From positions 1,788,366 to 1,852,365 of the forward strand of contig OX638333.1 in NCBI GenBank assembly GCA_951812895.1: a DNA stretch of 64,000 nt, read 5' to 3'. This DNA comes from an uncultured Roseovarius sp. GTDB taxonomy: Bacteria; Pseudomonadota; Alphaproteobacteria; Rhodobacterales; Rhodobacteraceae. Position numbers and translations under genes: made by a program. Shown piece after piece: positions 17,481 through 27,253 of the stretch. A model generated the notes under the pieces. The model saw only the letters and a list, made by a program, of their open reading frames with translations, made no database searches and had not been told where the DNA came from. Each line of letters starts with the position of its first letter. Position 1 is the first letter of the stretch.

Positions 17481-18773
17481 ATGGCGAAAGATAAGGTCAG
17501 GTATCCGACTTGGAACAAGCGGTTCACAGATGGGGAGCGGAAGCCCCGAGTTGCGATCCTATACCACTACATGTATCCCGACGATGTAATTAGTGCTCAA
17601 CATCTAGATGGTTTAGCCGTCGATCTAGCAGCTATGGGATGGGAAGTTGAAGCGTTGTCGTGCAATCGTGGGTGTCGTGATGAATCGAAGAGATATTGCC
17701 TTTCCGAGACCTATGAGGGTGTACACTACAATCGAATTTGGCGCCCGCGATTTAGGCAGGCTACCTTTGCTGGTCGCTTGGCAAATTCGCTATGGATGAC
17801 AGTGGCTTGGATCAGTTTGGCGTTGCGGTCAAGCAGGCGTCGACCCGATGTTGTTGTTATCGGTACTGACCCTATCTTTGCAGTTGCCACTGCTATCCCT
17901 CTCAAACTCTTCGCTCCCAAAATATCAATTGCACATTGGTGTTTTGACTTACATCCTGAGGCAGTGATTGCCAGCGGTGTAATATCTTCCTCCAATTCAG
18001 CCGCTCGCCTTGCGCGTAAAATTATGCGCGCTGGCTACTTGAGATGTGACATCATCGTTGATATCGGTCCGTGCATGAGGTCACTGTTGCGGCAGTATAA
18101 GCACCGTGCTCGGGAAGCTGAATTGATACCTTGGGCATTGAAAGAGCCTCGGAAACCTGCGGAGGTCGACGCGGATACACGTAAGGAACTGTTTGGCGAC
18201 GCTAAACTTGCAGTTTTGTATTCTGGTAATTTTGGAGAAGCGCACAGTTTCGAAGAAATCTTGGCCGTGGCGAGAAACCTCAAGGATGTTCCTGAAATTC
18301 ACTTTTGCTTTGCGGTTCGTGGTAACAAGGCTGACAAATTGAAAAAGGCCATCGGCGCTCAAGATCGGAACATTAGCTTTGCCGGGTTTGCATCAATCGA
18401 AGATCTTGAAAAGAGGCTTGGTGCCGCAGACATTCACATGGCATCACTTAGACCGGAATGGTCGGGTATAGCGGTACCGTCGAAATTCTTTGGGAGTCTT
18501 GCAATGGGAAGGCCGGTCCTTTTCGCTGGACCAAGGGAAAGCGCTATCGGGCAATGGATTGAAAAGTTCGACATTGGTTGGGTTGTAAGGCTCGAAAATT
18601 CAGACCAAATTGCTGAAAAACTGCGCCGCCTGGTTGATGCTCCAAATACCATTAAAAAACTACAGCAACGTTCACACGCTATTTACACGACAAAATTCTC
18701 CCGAAGCTCAACAACAGAAGGCTGGGATATAGAACTTAAAAAACTTCTTACGGATAGAGTTGGAGTGCAGTAA
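17481..18773 (+). CDS. GT4 family glycosyltransferase (WbuB-like)
   Basis: The protein has 430 residues. The N-terminal domain opens with VAILYHYMYPDDVISAQHL and contains IGTDPIFAVATAIPLK, typical of WbuB-type enzymes. The donor domain shows VLYSGNFGEAHSFEEIL and LRPEWSGIAVPSKFFGSLA followed by GRPVLFAG. The gene starts 6 bases after the epimerase stop and is very likely co-transcribed with it. The epimerase product could be its donor, but nothing in the sequence proves it. Confidence 0.85.
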   Translation: MAKDKVRYPTWNKRFTDGERKPRVAILYHYMYPDDVISAQHLDGLAVDLAAMGWEVEALSCNRGCRDESKRYCLSETYEGVHYNRIWRPRFRQATFAGRLANSLWMTVAWISLALRSSRRRPDVVVIGTDPIFAVATAIPLKLFAPKISIAHWCFDLHPEAVIASGVISSSNSAARLARKIMRAGYLRCDIIVDIGPCMRSLLRQYKHRAREAELIPWALKEPRKPAEVDADTRKELFGDAKLAVLYSGNFGEAHSFEEILAVARNLKDVPEIHFCFAVRGNKADKLKKAIGAQDRNISFAGFASIEDLEKRLGAADIHMASLRPEWSGIAVPSKFFGSLAMGRPVLFAGPRESAIGQWIEKFDIGWVVRLENSDQIAEKLRRLVDAPNTIKKLQQRSHAIYTTKFSRSSTTEGWDIELKKLLTDRVGVQ

Positions 18774-18891
18774 ATTAGAAGAGCACAGTTTGGCGATTCA
18801 TCAAGAATTTCCTAAGGTGATATACTAGAGCCTTCAACTTGAAATGGTTTGCTCTCTGAAAAACGAAGCGAGAATATCCAATCGCCAAATT

Positions 18892-18900
18892 CGGTAGCTA
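18892..18900 (+). promoter_or_regulatory. Second ops-like element, leader of the third methyltransferase
   Basis: CGGTAGCTA here repeats the CGGTAGCTA of 6647-6655. It is on the plus strand in a 228-bp non-coding gap, about 100 bases before a GTG start. The match to the ops core is seven bases (CGGTAGC). With an RfaH-like gene on the same replicon this may be a recruitment site; a chance match is possible. Confidence 0.35.
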
Positions 18901-19001
18901 ATGATCTAGCAACAACATGATACGATGTTCCCTTGAAGGTTCAAGGGTTGGATCTCCCAAAGTCAGACATACAATGAAATTAACAGGAAGAGCTTGTAAC
19001 A

Positions 19002-19718
19002 GTGAAAAATGCTTCAGAATTCAAGCCCAACGATGGTACGTTGTACTTCTACGGCATCATCAGTTCGATTATAGAAAAGGACATGACTTATCTTGATCTT
19101 GGCGCTGGCCGTGGAGCATGGTTTGAACAAGACACACCATTCTACCGTCGCAAGCTGAGGCTGATGCGAGGCAAGGTTCGTGAGATGATAGCTGCCGACG
19201 TTGATCCGATAGTATTGGAAAATCGATCATCTGACCGGAATGTTCTGATCAATGAGGGTAAAATCCCCCTTGAAGATAGTAGTGTAGACATCATTGTCGC
19301 GGACTACGTTGTTGAACATATTGATGATGCTGAACAGTTCGCTACTGAAATCAACCGACTGCTCAAGCCTGGGGGCTGGTTTTGCGCCCGTACCCCTCAC
19401 AAACTAAACTATGTCGCCATAGGTGCACGAATTTTGCCGGATAAGGCTGAAGATTGGCTGCTTTCAAAACTTCAACCAAAACGTCAAAGCCGGGATGTAT
19501 TTCCCAAGGCATACAGGCTTAACACTCTATCAGAGATCAGAGTTGCTTTCCCAGACTTTGCTGATAACTCCTTTATCTTTCGTTCCGAACCAGGCTACAC
19601 TTTCGGAAGCCGGCCAATTTACTCTGTGATGGATTTCATCCACAGAATCCTGCCAAGTGTTGCGTCGGGAAATATTTATGCTTTCTTACGCAAACCCAAT
19701 TCGGATTCAAATCACTAA
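19002..19718 (+). CDS. Class I SAM-dependent methyltransferase
   Basis: The protein of 238 residues starts with GTG, behind GGAAGAG. Motif I YLDLGAGRG binds SAM. VDIIVADYVVEHIDD and INRLLKPGGWFCARTP are the later class I strands of the Methyltransf_11/23 type. This is the third methyltransferase of the EPS locus and stands alone between two non-coding gaps. The substrate is unknown. Confidence 0.78.
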   Translation: MKNASEFKPNDGTLYFYGIISSIIEKDMTYLDLGAGRGAWFEQDTPFYRRKLRLMRGKVREMIAADVDPIVLENRSSDRNVLINEGKIPLEDSSVDIIVADYVVEHIDDAEQFATEINRLLKPGGWFCARTPHKLNYVAIGARILPDKAEDWLLSKLQPKRQSRDVFPKAYRLNTLSEIRVAFPDFADNSFIFRSEPGYTFGSRPIYSVMDFIHRILPSVASGNIYAFLRKPNSDSNH

Positions 19719-20131
19719 CTGCGACGCAAGTTGAAGTCACGTCCGCTAATACAATGGCGTGGGAAACATAAATCTCGTGTTTAATTGTATACAAATTTTC
19801 TGATACGTTCCAAAACAATTTTGGAGAATTCAAGATCAGCAAATTCTATGTCGACTTTTTTTCTTGATGAACAAACCAGAATGTATGTACAAAACCAAAT
19901 TACTATTGTGTGTAAAATGTCAGCAAATTTGTTTCTAGATAAACAATTTCAGATCAATTTTGCCGGCTTCGCCTCGCACACAGATGGGAAGGACGATTTA
20001 TGTCTCCGGTGTCTTTTGATGCTTAAGTTGAAATACATCTCGCTCTCAGAATTTTACTTTACAACGACATTAGTGACGACTCAAAGAGTGGCGCCAAATT
20101 ATTCAACATCAAATAGACTAGAGATTTCTTC
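19719..20131. other. Non-coding gap before manC
   Basis: These 413 AT-rich bases have short spurious reading frames only, the longest overlapping the manC start. No repeat, hairpin with T-run, or RNA gene stands out. It must hold the manC promoter. Confidence 0.4.
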
Positions 20132-21553
20132 ATGATCACACCTGTTCTGCTGTGCGGCGGCTCTGGCACCCGACTATGGCCTCTGTCACGCAAATCATTT
20201 CCCAAGCAGTTCGTTCCGCTGGTCGGCGAAACAACACTCTTCCAAGCATCCGCTCAACGGATGGCCGGTGAAGGTTTCGCCGCCCCAATTGTCCTTACAA
20301 ATTCTGAGTTCCGCTTTATCGTTGGCGAGCAATTGGCGGAGATTGATGTCGATCCTAATGCCATTCTAATAGAGCCTGAGGGGCGCAATACCGCGCCTGC
20401 TGTTTTGGCCGCCGCGCTTTGGCTTGAACAATCCGATCCTAGTGGTCTTTTACTCGTTGCACCGTCTGATCACGTGGTGCCGGAAGCTTCGGCGTTTTGT
20501 GCGGCAGTTCAGGCAGGGACTGATGCAGCACGGGCGGGACAACTCGTAACATTTGGAATTATTCCAGACTATGCCGAAACCGGTTATGGTTATCTTGAGT
20601 TAAGTGAAGCGCCAAGTACTCAAGAAATGACTACCGTTCCGCTCCACCGCTTTGTCGAGAAACCCAATACCGCACAAGCTGAAGAGATGATCACTGCCGG
20701 AAACTACCTCTGGAATTCAGGAATTTTTTTGTTTTCCGTCAAGACTATTATCGAGGCGTTCAAGCGTCACGCTCCGGATTTGATCTTGCCAGTGAAAACC
20801 GCTGTGGAAAAAAGCAAGCCCGATCTTAACTTTTTGAGGCTCGATTCTAAAGCTTGGACAGATGTCGATGATATTTCAATCGACTATGCCGTCATGGAAC
20901 GCGCGGACAATCTGTCGGTTGTTCCTTTTTCAGCTGGATGGTCAGACCTAGGTGGCTGGGATGCTGTCTGGCGCGAATCCGAGCATGACCACCGAGGTGT
21001 CGCTACATCTGGTCCAGCCACAGCAATCGACTGTGAAAATTCACTTCTTAGGTCTGAAGATAGTGGACTGGAGGTTGTCGGCATCGGACTTAAGAATATC
21101 ATCACCGTTGCAATGTCCGACGCAGTTCTTGTGGCCGACGCATCTCGCGCTCAAGAAGTTAAAAACGCAGTTTCCGTTTTGAAGGAAAAGCAAGCGAACC
21201 AAGCTGTCGCCTTTCCTAAAGATCATCGCCCTTGGGGCTGGTTCGAAAGCCTTGTGGTCGGCGACCGGTTTCAGGTGAAGCGTATCGTCGTGCACCCAGG
21301 CGCAGCTTTGTCATTGCAGAGCCACCACCACCGGGCCGAACATTGGATCGTTGTTGAGGGAACCGCAAAGATAACAATCGACGAGCGCCAACAGCTGGTA
21401 ACTGAAAACCAATCGGTCTACATCCCACTTGGCGCTGTTCATCGCATGGAAAATCCTGGAAAACTTCCGATGGTTCTTATCGAAGTCCAGACAGGTTCTT
21501 ATCTCGGTGAAGATGACATTGTCCGATATGAAGATACCTACGCGCGCGATTAA
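20132..21553 (+). CDS. manC: Mannose-1-phosphate guanylyltransferase / mannose-6-phosphate isomerase
   Basis: A bifunctional enzyme of 473 residues, the normal length for ManC/AlgA/CpsB. The N-terminal pyrophosphorylase has CGGSGTRLWPLSRKSFPKQF (8-27) and the FVEKPN donor motif. The C-terminal type II isomerase is a cupin with VKRIVVHPGAALSLQSHHHR and HWIVVEGTAKI. It makes GDP-mannose from mannose-1-phosphate and GTP, and mannose-6-phosphate from fructose-6-phosphate. A phosphomannomutase is not encoded in the window, so that step relies on the host. It feeds the GDP-mannose 3,5-epimerase-like protein. Confidence 0.95.
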   Translation: MITPVLLCGGSGTRLWPLSRKSFPKQFVPLVGETTLFQASAQRMAGEGFAAPIVLTNSEFRFIVGEQLAEIDVDPNAILIEPEGRNTAPAVLAAALWLEQSDPSGLLLVAPSDHVVPEASAFCAAVQAGTDAARAGQLVTFGIIPDYAETGYGYLELSEAPSTQEMTTVPLHRFVEKPNTAQAEEMITAGNYLWNSGIFLFSVKTIIEAFKRHAPDLILPVKTAVEKSKPDLNFLRLDSKAWTDVDDISIDYAVMERADNLSVVPFSAGWSDLGGWDAVWRESEHDHRGVATSGPATAIDCENSLLRSEDSGLEVVGIGLKNIITVAMSDAVLVADASRAQEVKNAVSVLKEKQANQAVAFPKDHRPWGWFESLVVGDRFQVKRIVVHPGAALSLQSHHHRAEHWIVVEGTAKITIDERQQLVTENQSVYIPLGAVHRMENPGKLPMVLIEVQTGSYLGEDDIVRYEDTYARD

Positions 21554-22011
21554 AATCACCTGACATTTATCAGCGGGTGAAAATCTCCTTAGTTCCAAAA
21601 ACTTATGGTTCTTTGTGGAAATTTACATGACTTTCACAAAGAATAATATTTTTAGATACTACAAAATAAAGCCAATGCTCAACGCCATCGGGAATATCCA
21701 CTGGATGGGTTGGCAAACTCACGCAGCGATATCAGACGAAAAGGCGGCAAACGCTCCTTCAGATTGGTAAATGGTTGGGTAAAAGCACACTATCAAATTG
21801 AGAAAGACCAAAAAACCTGGTCAAACGAGAGAAACACGAATGCAAGTGCAATTCCCCGCTCGGGCTTTGGTTATTACTTGACGTCAGACAACATCAGGTC
21901 AGCTCTGCGTCATACATTCTCAAAAGTAGTTGATATCAAGTGAGCAAAAGCAATATTGAAGATCTGCGTCTACTATCCATATCTAAGGCTACTCAAACAT
22001 AAAAAAATCAA
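21554..22011. other. Non-coding gap between manC and the capD-like gene
   Basis: These 458 bases are mostly featureless. A 77-codon frame at 21710-21943 lacks a ribosome binding site or known motif and may be a remnant. Immediately after manC, TCACC and GGGTGA could form a weak stem without a T-run. Confidence 0.35.
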
Positions 22012-23910
22012 ATGCTCCTTCAACCTCATCACCGATCACATAACTCAACCCAATTGTACACATTGTTTGTTGAGTTGACTCTAGTCCCTGCTAGTCTAAT
22101 CGTGGTACTTATACTTCGCACCAGTGCAGATATTTGGACTGCACTATCCTGGCTTCTTTTTGCGTTTCTTGTTCTTGTTGGCGCATTAGTCCTAGTCCTC
22201 CGCTACGTTATCAAGTCAAGATCTCAAATCACGCGCGAAAACTCACCCTTGAGAGCAGGTCTTCTTGCAATTGTTTTATCTATTACAACAGCGGTGCTTG
22301 CGCACATTTTGGAACTGCCTGTCGTCCATTCTGATTCAGCCGTTGTAGGACTAGTCTTTTTTGCGAGTTCCATCATTACGCGGTTTGTGATCAATGAAGT
22401 TTCTTCACATACTAGATTTTACATTGACGGGCGAGAGCCGGTTTTAATCTACGGCGCAGGTGCCGCCGGAATACAACTCGCGTCGGCGCTAAATCAATCT
22501 CGAGAAGTACGCCCAATTGCATTTATTGATGACAATCCTAACTTGCACGGCCTTAGTGTCGCTGGTCTTACTATTCATTGCGCCACGGAAATCGATGCAC
22601 AGGTAAGAAAATTTGGTATTGGAAGAGTACTAATCGCAATGCCGAGTATCGCAAAGTACCGTCAAAATGAGATTACAGAATTTCTGTCACAGCAGGGCCT
22701 CAAAGTGCTTGTCCTACCTTCATATATCGAAATGATGGCAGCAAAGGATGCGAACATGACTTTGAGGCCAATTGCTCCCGATGAATTGTTAAGCCGCGAT
22801 AGCGTAGACTTGAGTGACGATCATGTCGCCAATACCTATGCAGGAAGGGTGGTGTTAGTAACAGGCGCAGGTGGATCAATTGGATCAGAACTTTGTCGGC
22901 AGTTGCTCGATTGCCAGCCTGCTAGAATTGTTTTGTTTGAGCAAAGTGAATTCGCGCTTTACTCAATTGATAGAGAATTGCGAGCACAGTCCGAATCCGC
23001 CGGGATTTCTGTAACGGGTAGGCTTGGGTCAGTAACAAACAGTGCGCGTATCTCAAAAGTCCTCAAAGATGAAGGAGTTGAAATAATTTTGCACGCCGCG
23101 GCGTACAAACACGTACCCCTTGTAGAAATGAACCCGACAGAAGGCGCCCGGGTAAACGTATTAGGAACTCAAATTGTTGCAGAAGCAGCGGCAGATGCAG
23201 GTATCGAACGATTCATACTGGTTTCCACAGACAAGGCCGTGCGCCCCACAAACATAATGGGAGCCACAAAGCGTATGGCTGAGTTGGTCATACAGGATCT
23301 ACAAACCCGCTCCGAAGGGACCAAATTCTCTATGGTTCGGTTTGGCAATGTTTTAGGTTCGTCCGGCTCTGTCCTGCCACTATTTCAACAACAGATTGAG
23401 GCCGGTGGCCCTGTGACGGTAACGCACGAAAAAGTCACGCGCTTCTTCATGACCATTCCCGAAGCCTCACGCTTAGTTCTGCTGGCCGGCGCATATGCGC
23501 AAGGTGGCGATGTGTTTGTATTGGATATGGGCAAACCGCAGAAAATAGTAGATATTGCTCGTAAAATGATCACGTTGTCCGGGCGGACAATTAGAGATCC
23601 TGAAACTGGTGTCGGCGATATTGAAATAAAATTCACCGGACTCCGCCCCGGCGAGAAGCTTTACGAAGAACTGTTGATTGATAACAATAGCCTAGTATCC
23701 ACTCCACACAGCAAAATTCTTAGGGCTTCCGAGAATATGCTCAGTCAAATTGAAGTCGCCCGAATGATACGTGAAGTACAGGCGTCAATTGCAACGGATA
23801 ACACCGAAAGACTTCATCAACTGATTGAAACAAGTGTAGAAGGTTTCCAGTGGCGCGATATAAACGTTGAGTCTTCGGAAAGAGTGGCCCACTCCCTTCA
23901 GCTACCCTAG
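22012..23910 (+). CDS. WbpM/CapD-type NDP-sugar 4,6-dehydratase, membrane-bound
   Basis: The protein has 632 residues, the size of the long WbpM class. Four membrane helices fill about 1-125. A first Rossmann-like domain follows (IYGAGAAGIQLASAL, about 144-158). The catalytic SDR domain starts at VTGAGGSIGSEL (about 283-294). The active-site region STDKAVRPTNIMGATKR (about 404-420) has Met in the place of the usual Tyr, as is normal in this class. It should convert UDP-GlcNAc or a similar sugar to a 4-keto-6-deoxy intermediate at the inner membrane. No aminotransferase or reductase partner is encoded nearby. The start has no clear ribosome binding site. Confidence 0.85.
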   Translation: MLLQPHHRSHNSTQLYTLFVELTLVPASLIVVLILRTSADIWTALSWLLFAFLVLVGALVLVLRYVIKSRSQITRENSPLRAGLLAIVLSITTAVLAHILELPVVHSDSAVVGLVFFASSIITRFVINEVSSHTRFYIDGREPVLIYGAGAAGIQLASALNQSREVRPIAFIDDNPNLHGLSVAGLTIHCATEIDAQVRKFGIGRVLIAMPSIAKYRQNEITEFLSQQGLKVLVLPSYIEMMAAKDANMTLRPIAPDELLSRDSVDLSDDHVANTYAGRVVLVTGAGGSIGSELCRQLLDCQPARIVLFEQSEFALYSIDRELRAQSESAGISVTGRLGSVTNSARISKVLKDEGVEIILHAAAYKHVPLVEMNPTEGARVNVLGTQIVAEAAADAGIERFILVSTDKAVRPTNIMGATKRMAELVIQDLQTRSEGTKFSMVRFGNVLGSSGSVLPLFQQQIEAGGPVTVTHEKVTRFFMTIPEASRLVLLAGAYAQGGDVFVLDMGKPQKIVDIARKMITLSGRTIRDPETGVGDIEIKFTGLRPGEKLYEELLIDNNSLVSTPHSKILRASENMLSQIEVARMIREVQASIATDNTERLHQLIETSVEGFQWRDINVESSERVAHSLQLP

Positions 23911-24237
23911 ATCTACTAGCAAATCTTACGCCTCCTTGAGCTAAGGCCCTCCACTAATTCGTACGTTTAGATAGTTTAGTATAGCAACTTGCAAGTTTCG
24001 CCTTCCGGCGTATTAGCCTTGCGGTCATTCAATGGTGATTTAAGCGTCTTAAGGCGATACACAGGAGAACATCAAACTATTCTATTGTGGTATGCCGCGT
24101 TCAAGTAGAAGCGTAAATTTTACTCTGTCTCTACAGAAAAGTAGTGTGTCAAAACTTACATTTCACTGTATGCGTTGGTTTGTGAACGATTCCAGATAAG
24201 TGATTATCTACGACTTGATTCAAGATGAGGAGTTCGG
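23911..24237 (+). promoter_or_regulatory. Non-coding gap before the acyltransferase, with a small palindrome
   Basis: These 327 bases contain no gene. AGATAA-GTGA-TTATCT at 24194-24209 is a perfect 6-bp inverted repeat, 29 bases before the TTG start, and could be an operator or part of a leader hairpin. GAGGAG near 24227-24232 is the ribosome binding site. Confidence 0.35.
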
Positions 24238-26241
24238 TTGATTTATCGTTCCGAAATTGATGGGTTGAGAGCTGTCGCTGTTCTCCCAGTAATATTGTTT
24301 CATGCTGGTTTTGAATTCTTCAGCGGTGGCTACATTGGCGTAGATGTTTTCTTCGTCATTAGCGGCTACCTGATTACAACAATTTTGGTCGAAGAAATTG
24401 AACACGGCAAATTCAGCCTTCTCCGATTTTATGAGCGAAGAGCGAGGCGAATTCTGCCAGCACTATTCTTTGTGATGCTTTGCTGTTTGCCATTTGCTTG
24501 GATGTGGATGTTACCAGGCCAAATGAAGGATTTTTCCCAAAGTTTGGCCGCAGTGAGTCTTTTTATTTCGAACATTTTGTTTTGGAGGCAAACTGGATAC
24601 TTTTCATTGGCCTCAGAAGAAAAACCTCTACTTCATACTTGGAGTTTAGCTGTGGAGGAGCAGTATTACCTGCTCTTCCCTGTCTTCTTAGTTCTAGTGT
24701 GGAGGTTTGGTAGAGGTCGAGTTTTTTGGAGTATTATTTTGCTTTTCGCGATTAGCCTTGCCTTGAGTGAATGGGGATGGCGCAACAAACCTACTCCCAA
24801 CTTCTATTTAGCGCCAACACGGATCTGGGAGCTGCTTGCGGGTTCAATTGCCGCGTTTATTGCGAGCAAAAGCGTTGTTAAAAAGAGCGATTCTTTATCA
24901 ATGTTGGGTTTAGGTGCAATTGTAATCTCCATTTTTGCATATGATGAGAGTACCCCGATCCCTAGTTTATATGCTCTTGCCCCTGTTTTAGGTGCAGTGT
25001 TCGTTATCCTCTTCGCTCAAAACGGGACAATTGCAGCGAGACTGTTATGTGCTAAGCCACTGGTCGGAATAGGATTGATTAGCTATAGCGCTTACCTTTG
25101 GCACCAACCAGTTTTTGCCTTTGCACGAATTAGAAGCATCAATGATCCAAGTAGTTTACTAATGGCGAGCGCAGCTTGTCTTTCTCTGATATTGGCCGTT
25201 TTTAGTTGGAAGTATGTCGAGCAACCGTTTCGCAACGGGAAAAGGACAATTGTTAAAAAACGATCATCTGTTTTTGCGATAAGTGCGTTGGGTTCCCTTG
25301 CGTTCTTGGGTTTTGGCTTATGGGGGAATGCACAGCAGGGAATAAGTTGGAGAATTGATAAGCAGGTTCTACAAATTCTCTCTGAGGCAAATAGTAAAGC
25401 GAGCGATAAATGCCTCTACTCACCGGTGAAACCCTTTCCGGTTCCCTTGGCAGGGTGTGAGAGTTTGGTGTCGAACGACAATGGGAAAGTGCTACTTCTT
25501 GGAGACAGCCACTCAATGTCTATTTCTTCAGAAGTTTCCAACGCGCTAAATGCGGCAAACTTTAGTGCTTTTCATGCGTCATACTCAGGTTGCATACCGT
25601 TTGTTGGATTTCGTAGATTTGACCGAGGCCGGGATCATAAGTGTTCTGAATTTGTTGAAAGTGCCCTAGTCTACGCTCAAGACAATAACATCGACACCCT
25701 CATCTTTACGGCCCGCTTCCCTTGGTATTATTTTGGGAATTACTATGACAACGGCGAAGGAGGGCATGAACCTGGGAACGATATCACATTAGATGTAGAA
25801 AGTGTTTCATCGTCTTTTCCTGATAGCAGATCGCGCAGAAATAGAGTCCTTTCAACTTTAGAAGAACGGATTGTTGAACTGTCACAAAACTACAAAGTTG
25901 TGTTAGTGGCACCTGTACCTGAGAATGGTTGGGACGTCATTACTATTGCCGCGAAGCGTGCAATGTTCAATGGTTTGAATGATACTGAAGTTACGTCTAG
26001 TTATGATCGATATTTGATACGCACTCTACCTATTCGGGAATTGTTTGGTGGGTTGGCAAGTGAGCTCGGCAATGTAAAAGTTGCCGAAATTCAGAATGGT
26101 TTCTGTAGTACGAGAACCAGACGGTGTAAGGCATTCACCCAAGGTAGATCTTTGTACTTTGATGATGACCATTTATCACTTAGCGGTGCTCGTATCGCGG
26201 CAGAGATTATTTCTTCAGTAGTTGTCGATTTGCATAAGTAA
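24238..26241 (+). CDS. OafA-like O-acyltransferase (AT3 membrane domain plus SGNH domain)
   Basis: The protein of 667 residues has the fused architecture of OafA-type enzymes. The N-terminal acyltransferase-3 domain (1 to about 345) has many membrane helices and the YRSEIDGLRAVAV start with a downstream His-bearing LFHAGF. The C-terminal periplasmic SGNH domain has LLLGDSHSMS (block I, about 419-428) and DDDHLSLSGA (Asp-His pair, about 640-649). It would add acetyl or a similar acyl group to the polysaccharide. The TTG start is backed by GAGGAG five bases upstream. It converges with the sulfatase-like gene across an insertion-sequence scar. Confidence 0.88.
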   Translation: MIYRSEIDGLRAVAVLPVILFHAGFEFFSGGYIGVDVFFVISGYLITTILVEEIEHGKFSLLRFYERRARRILPALFFVMLCCLPFAWMWMLPGQMKDFSQSLAAVSLFISNILFWRQTGYFSLASEEKPLLHTWSLAVEEQYYLLFPVFLVLVWRFGRGRVFWSIILLFAISLALSEWGWRNKPTPNFYLAPTRIWELLAGSIAAFIASKSVVKKSDSLSMLGLGAIVISIFAYDESTPIPSLYALAPVLGAVFVILFAQNGTIAARLLCAKPLVGIGLISYSAYLWHQPVFAFARIRSINDPSSLLMASAACLSLILAVFSWKYVEQPFRNGKRTIVKKRSSVFAISALGSLAFLGFGLWGNAQQGISWRIDKQVLQILSEANSKASDKCLYSPVKPFPVPLAGCESLVSNDNGKVLLLGDSHSMSISSEVSNALNAANFSAFHASYSGCIPFVGFRRFDRGRDHKCSEFVESALVYAQDNNIDTLIFTARFPWYYFGNYYDNGEGGHEPGNDITLDVESVSSSFPDSRSRRNRVLSTLEERIVELSQNYKVVLVAPVPENGWDVITIAAKRAMFNGLNDTEVTSSYDRYLIRTLPIRELFGGLASELGNVKVAEIQNGFCSTRTRRCKAFTQGRSLYFDDDHLSLSGARIAAEIISSVVVDLHK

Positions 26242-26368
26242 AGTGTGCGCCTTGAGATGCCCCTAGATTTGTAGACGCTTTGCTTGGTAACTTTGGAAGC
26301 AAAGGAAGACGCAAATGTCAGGGCAAATTCTGGACCTGTCACGGTTTCGTGCCGCTCGACGTGCTCGT

Positions 26369-26603
26369 TTAGGCCATTTTCCGTTCGAAGGCGACCGGGC
26401 TTTTCCAGCCCAGTGCTGAGTGGCGGCGTCGCGGATTGTAGAAGCCATTGATGTACTCAAATATCGCCATCTCAGCCTGCCGTCGTGTCTCCCATGATCG
26501 TCGCCAGATCAGCTCGGCCTTGATCGTCTTGAAGAACGTTTCAACGGCGGCGTTGTCATAGCAATTTCCCTTGCCGCTCATTGATACCATTTTCAAAACT
26601 GAT
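26369..26603 (-). pseudogene. IS3-family orfB, 3' fragment
   Basis: The minus strand encodes SMSGKGNCYDNAAVETFFKT and YINGFYNPRRRHSALGWKSP, the C-terminal part of the IS3 DDE transposase (with the final catalytic Glu of VETFFKTIKAE). The upstream part is replaced at about 26604 by the end of an IS66 element. A longer open frame through the junction is artificial. Confidence 0.85.
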
Positions 26604-26915
26604 GTAAGCGGTGCGCCGTTCACACGGTTGCGGCGTAGTTCCAGGGTAGCAATTCTTGGATATCCGTTTGTTTGTGTCCGCCAGCAATGGCTGTGAGCAC
26701 GCCGCACAGATATAGGCCATCACCAGCCCGCTGCCGTCCCAATAGATAAGCTTCAGCCGATCTGCCCGCTTGGCGCGGAACACATAGACCGACCCATCAA
26801 ACGGCTTCTGGCGCAACTGGCTCTGCACCAAAGCCGCCAGCCCGTCATGGCCTTTGCGGAAGTCCACAGGATCGCTGGCCAAAAAAATCCGGACATTATG
26901 AGAGAGCGCGATCAC
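26604..26915 (-). pseudogene. IS66 tnpB fragment joined to the end of tnpC
   Basis: From 26915 the minus strand encodes the IS66 TnpB start (RIFLASDPVDFRKGHDGLAA, KRADRLKLIYWDGSG) up to about 26710. It then jumps, in another frame, to GGHKQTDIQELLPWNYAATV and a stop at 26620. That last piece is the conserved extreme C-terminus of IS66 TnpC. The element thus lost the rest of tnpB and nearly all of tnpC. GTAAGCGGTGCGCC at 26604-26617 looks like an IS66 terminal repeat beginning with GTAA. Confidence 0.75.
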
Positions 26916-27253
26916 GTGGCCATGGCCCGCGCGATCTCAGCGATCCGCGCCGCTGGCGTCGCTGCATCAAGACGCACGGTGACATCGCCATTGATCACAT
27001 CAAGCGTGTTGGAGGATGTAGCGAGCAGAGGCTGGGCGACAGGTGCAGGTGCCTCGATCTCAACTGACACAAAGTCCATGCCCCCCAAATTTGGCAGAAC
27101 CAGCTTGCCCTGTCGCGCCATCCGCCGCCAATCAGACACCGTGCTGGGGATCAGTTCATACCGCTTGGCAACCGCGTTGACTGTCTCTCCTTCAATCAAC
27201 GTCTCCGCCACGATCCACGCCTTCAACTCAGGCGACCATCCGTGGCCTGCCAT
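26912..27253 (-). pseudogene. IS66 tnpA, probably truncated at the N-terminus
   Basis: The minus strand encodes WSPELKAWIVAETLIEGE, then VAKRYELIPSTVSDWRRMAR (helix-turn-helix) and a C-terminal Ala-rich tail, as in IS66 TnpA. At about 27240 the sequence changes to IS3 orfB coding, so the IS66 left terminal repeat and the natural start are missing. It overlaps tnpB by 4 bases. Confidence 0.75.

Noticed and set aside
19785-20135. 116-codon frame before manC
   Set aside because: AT-rich, no ribosome binding site, no motif; it overlaps the manC start.
26369-26707. 112-codon frame spanning the IS66/IS3 junction
   Set aside because: The first half is out-of-frame IS66 tnpC sequence. Only the second half is a true transposase piece, so it is not a single gene.
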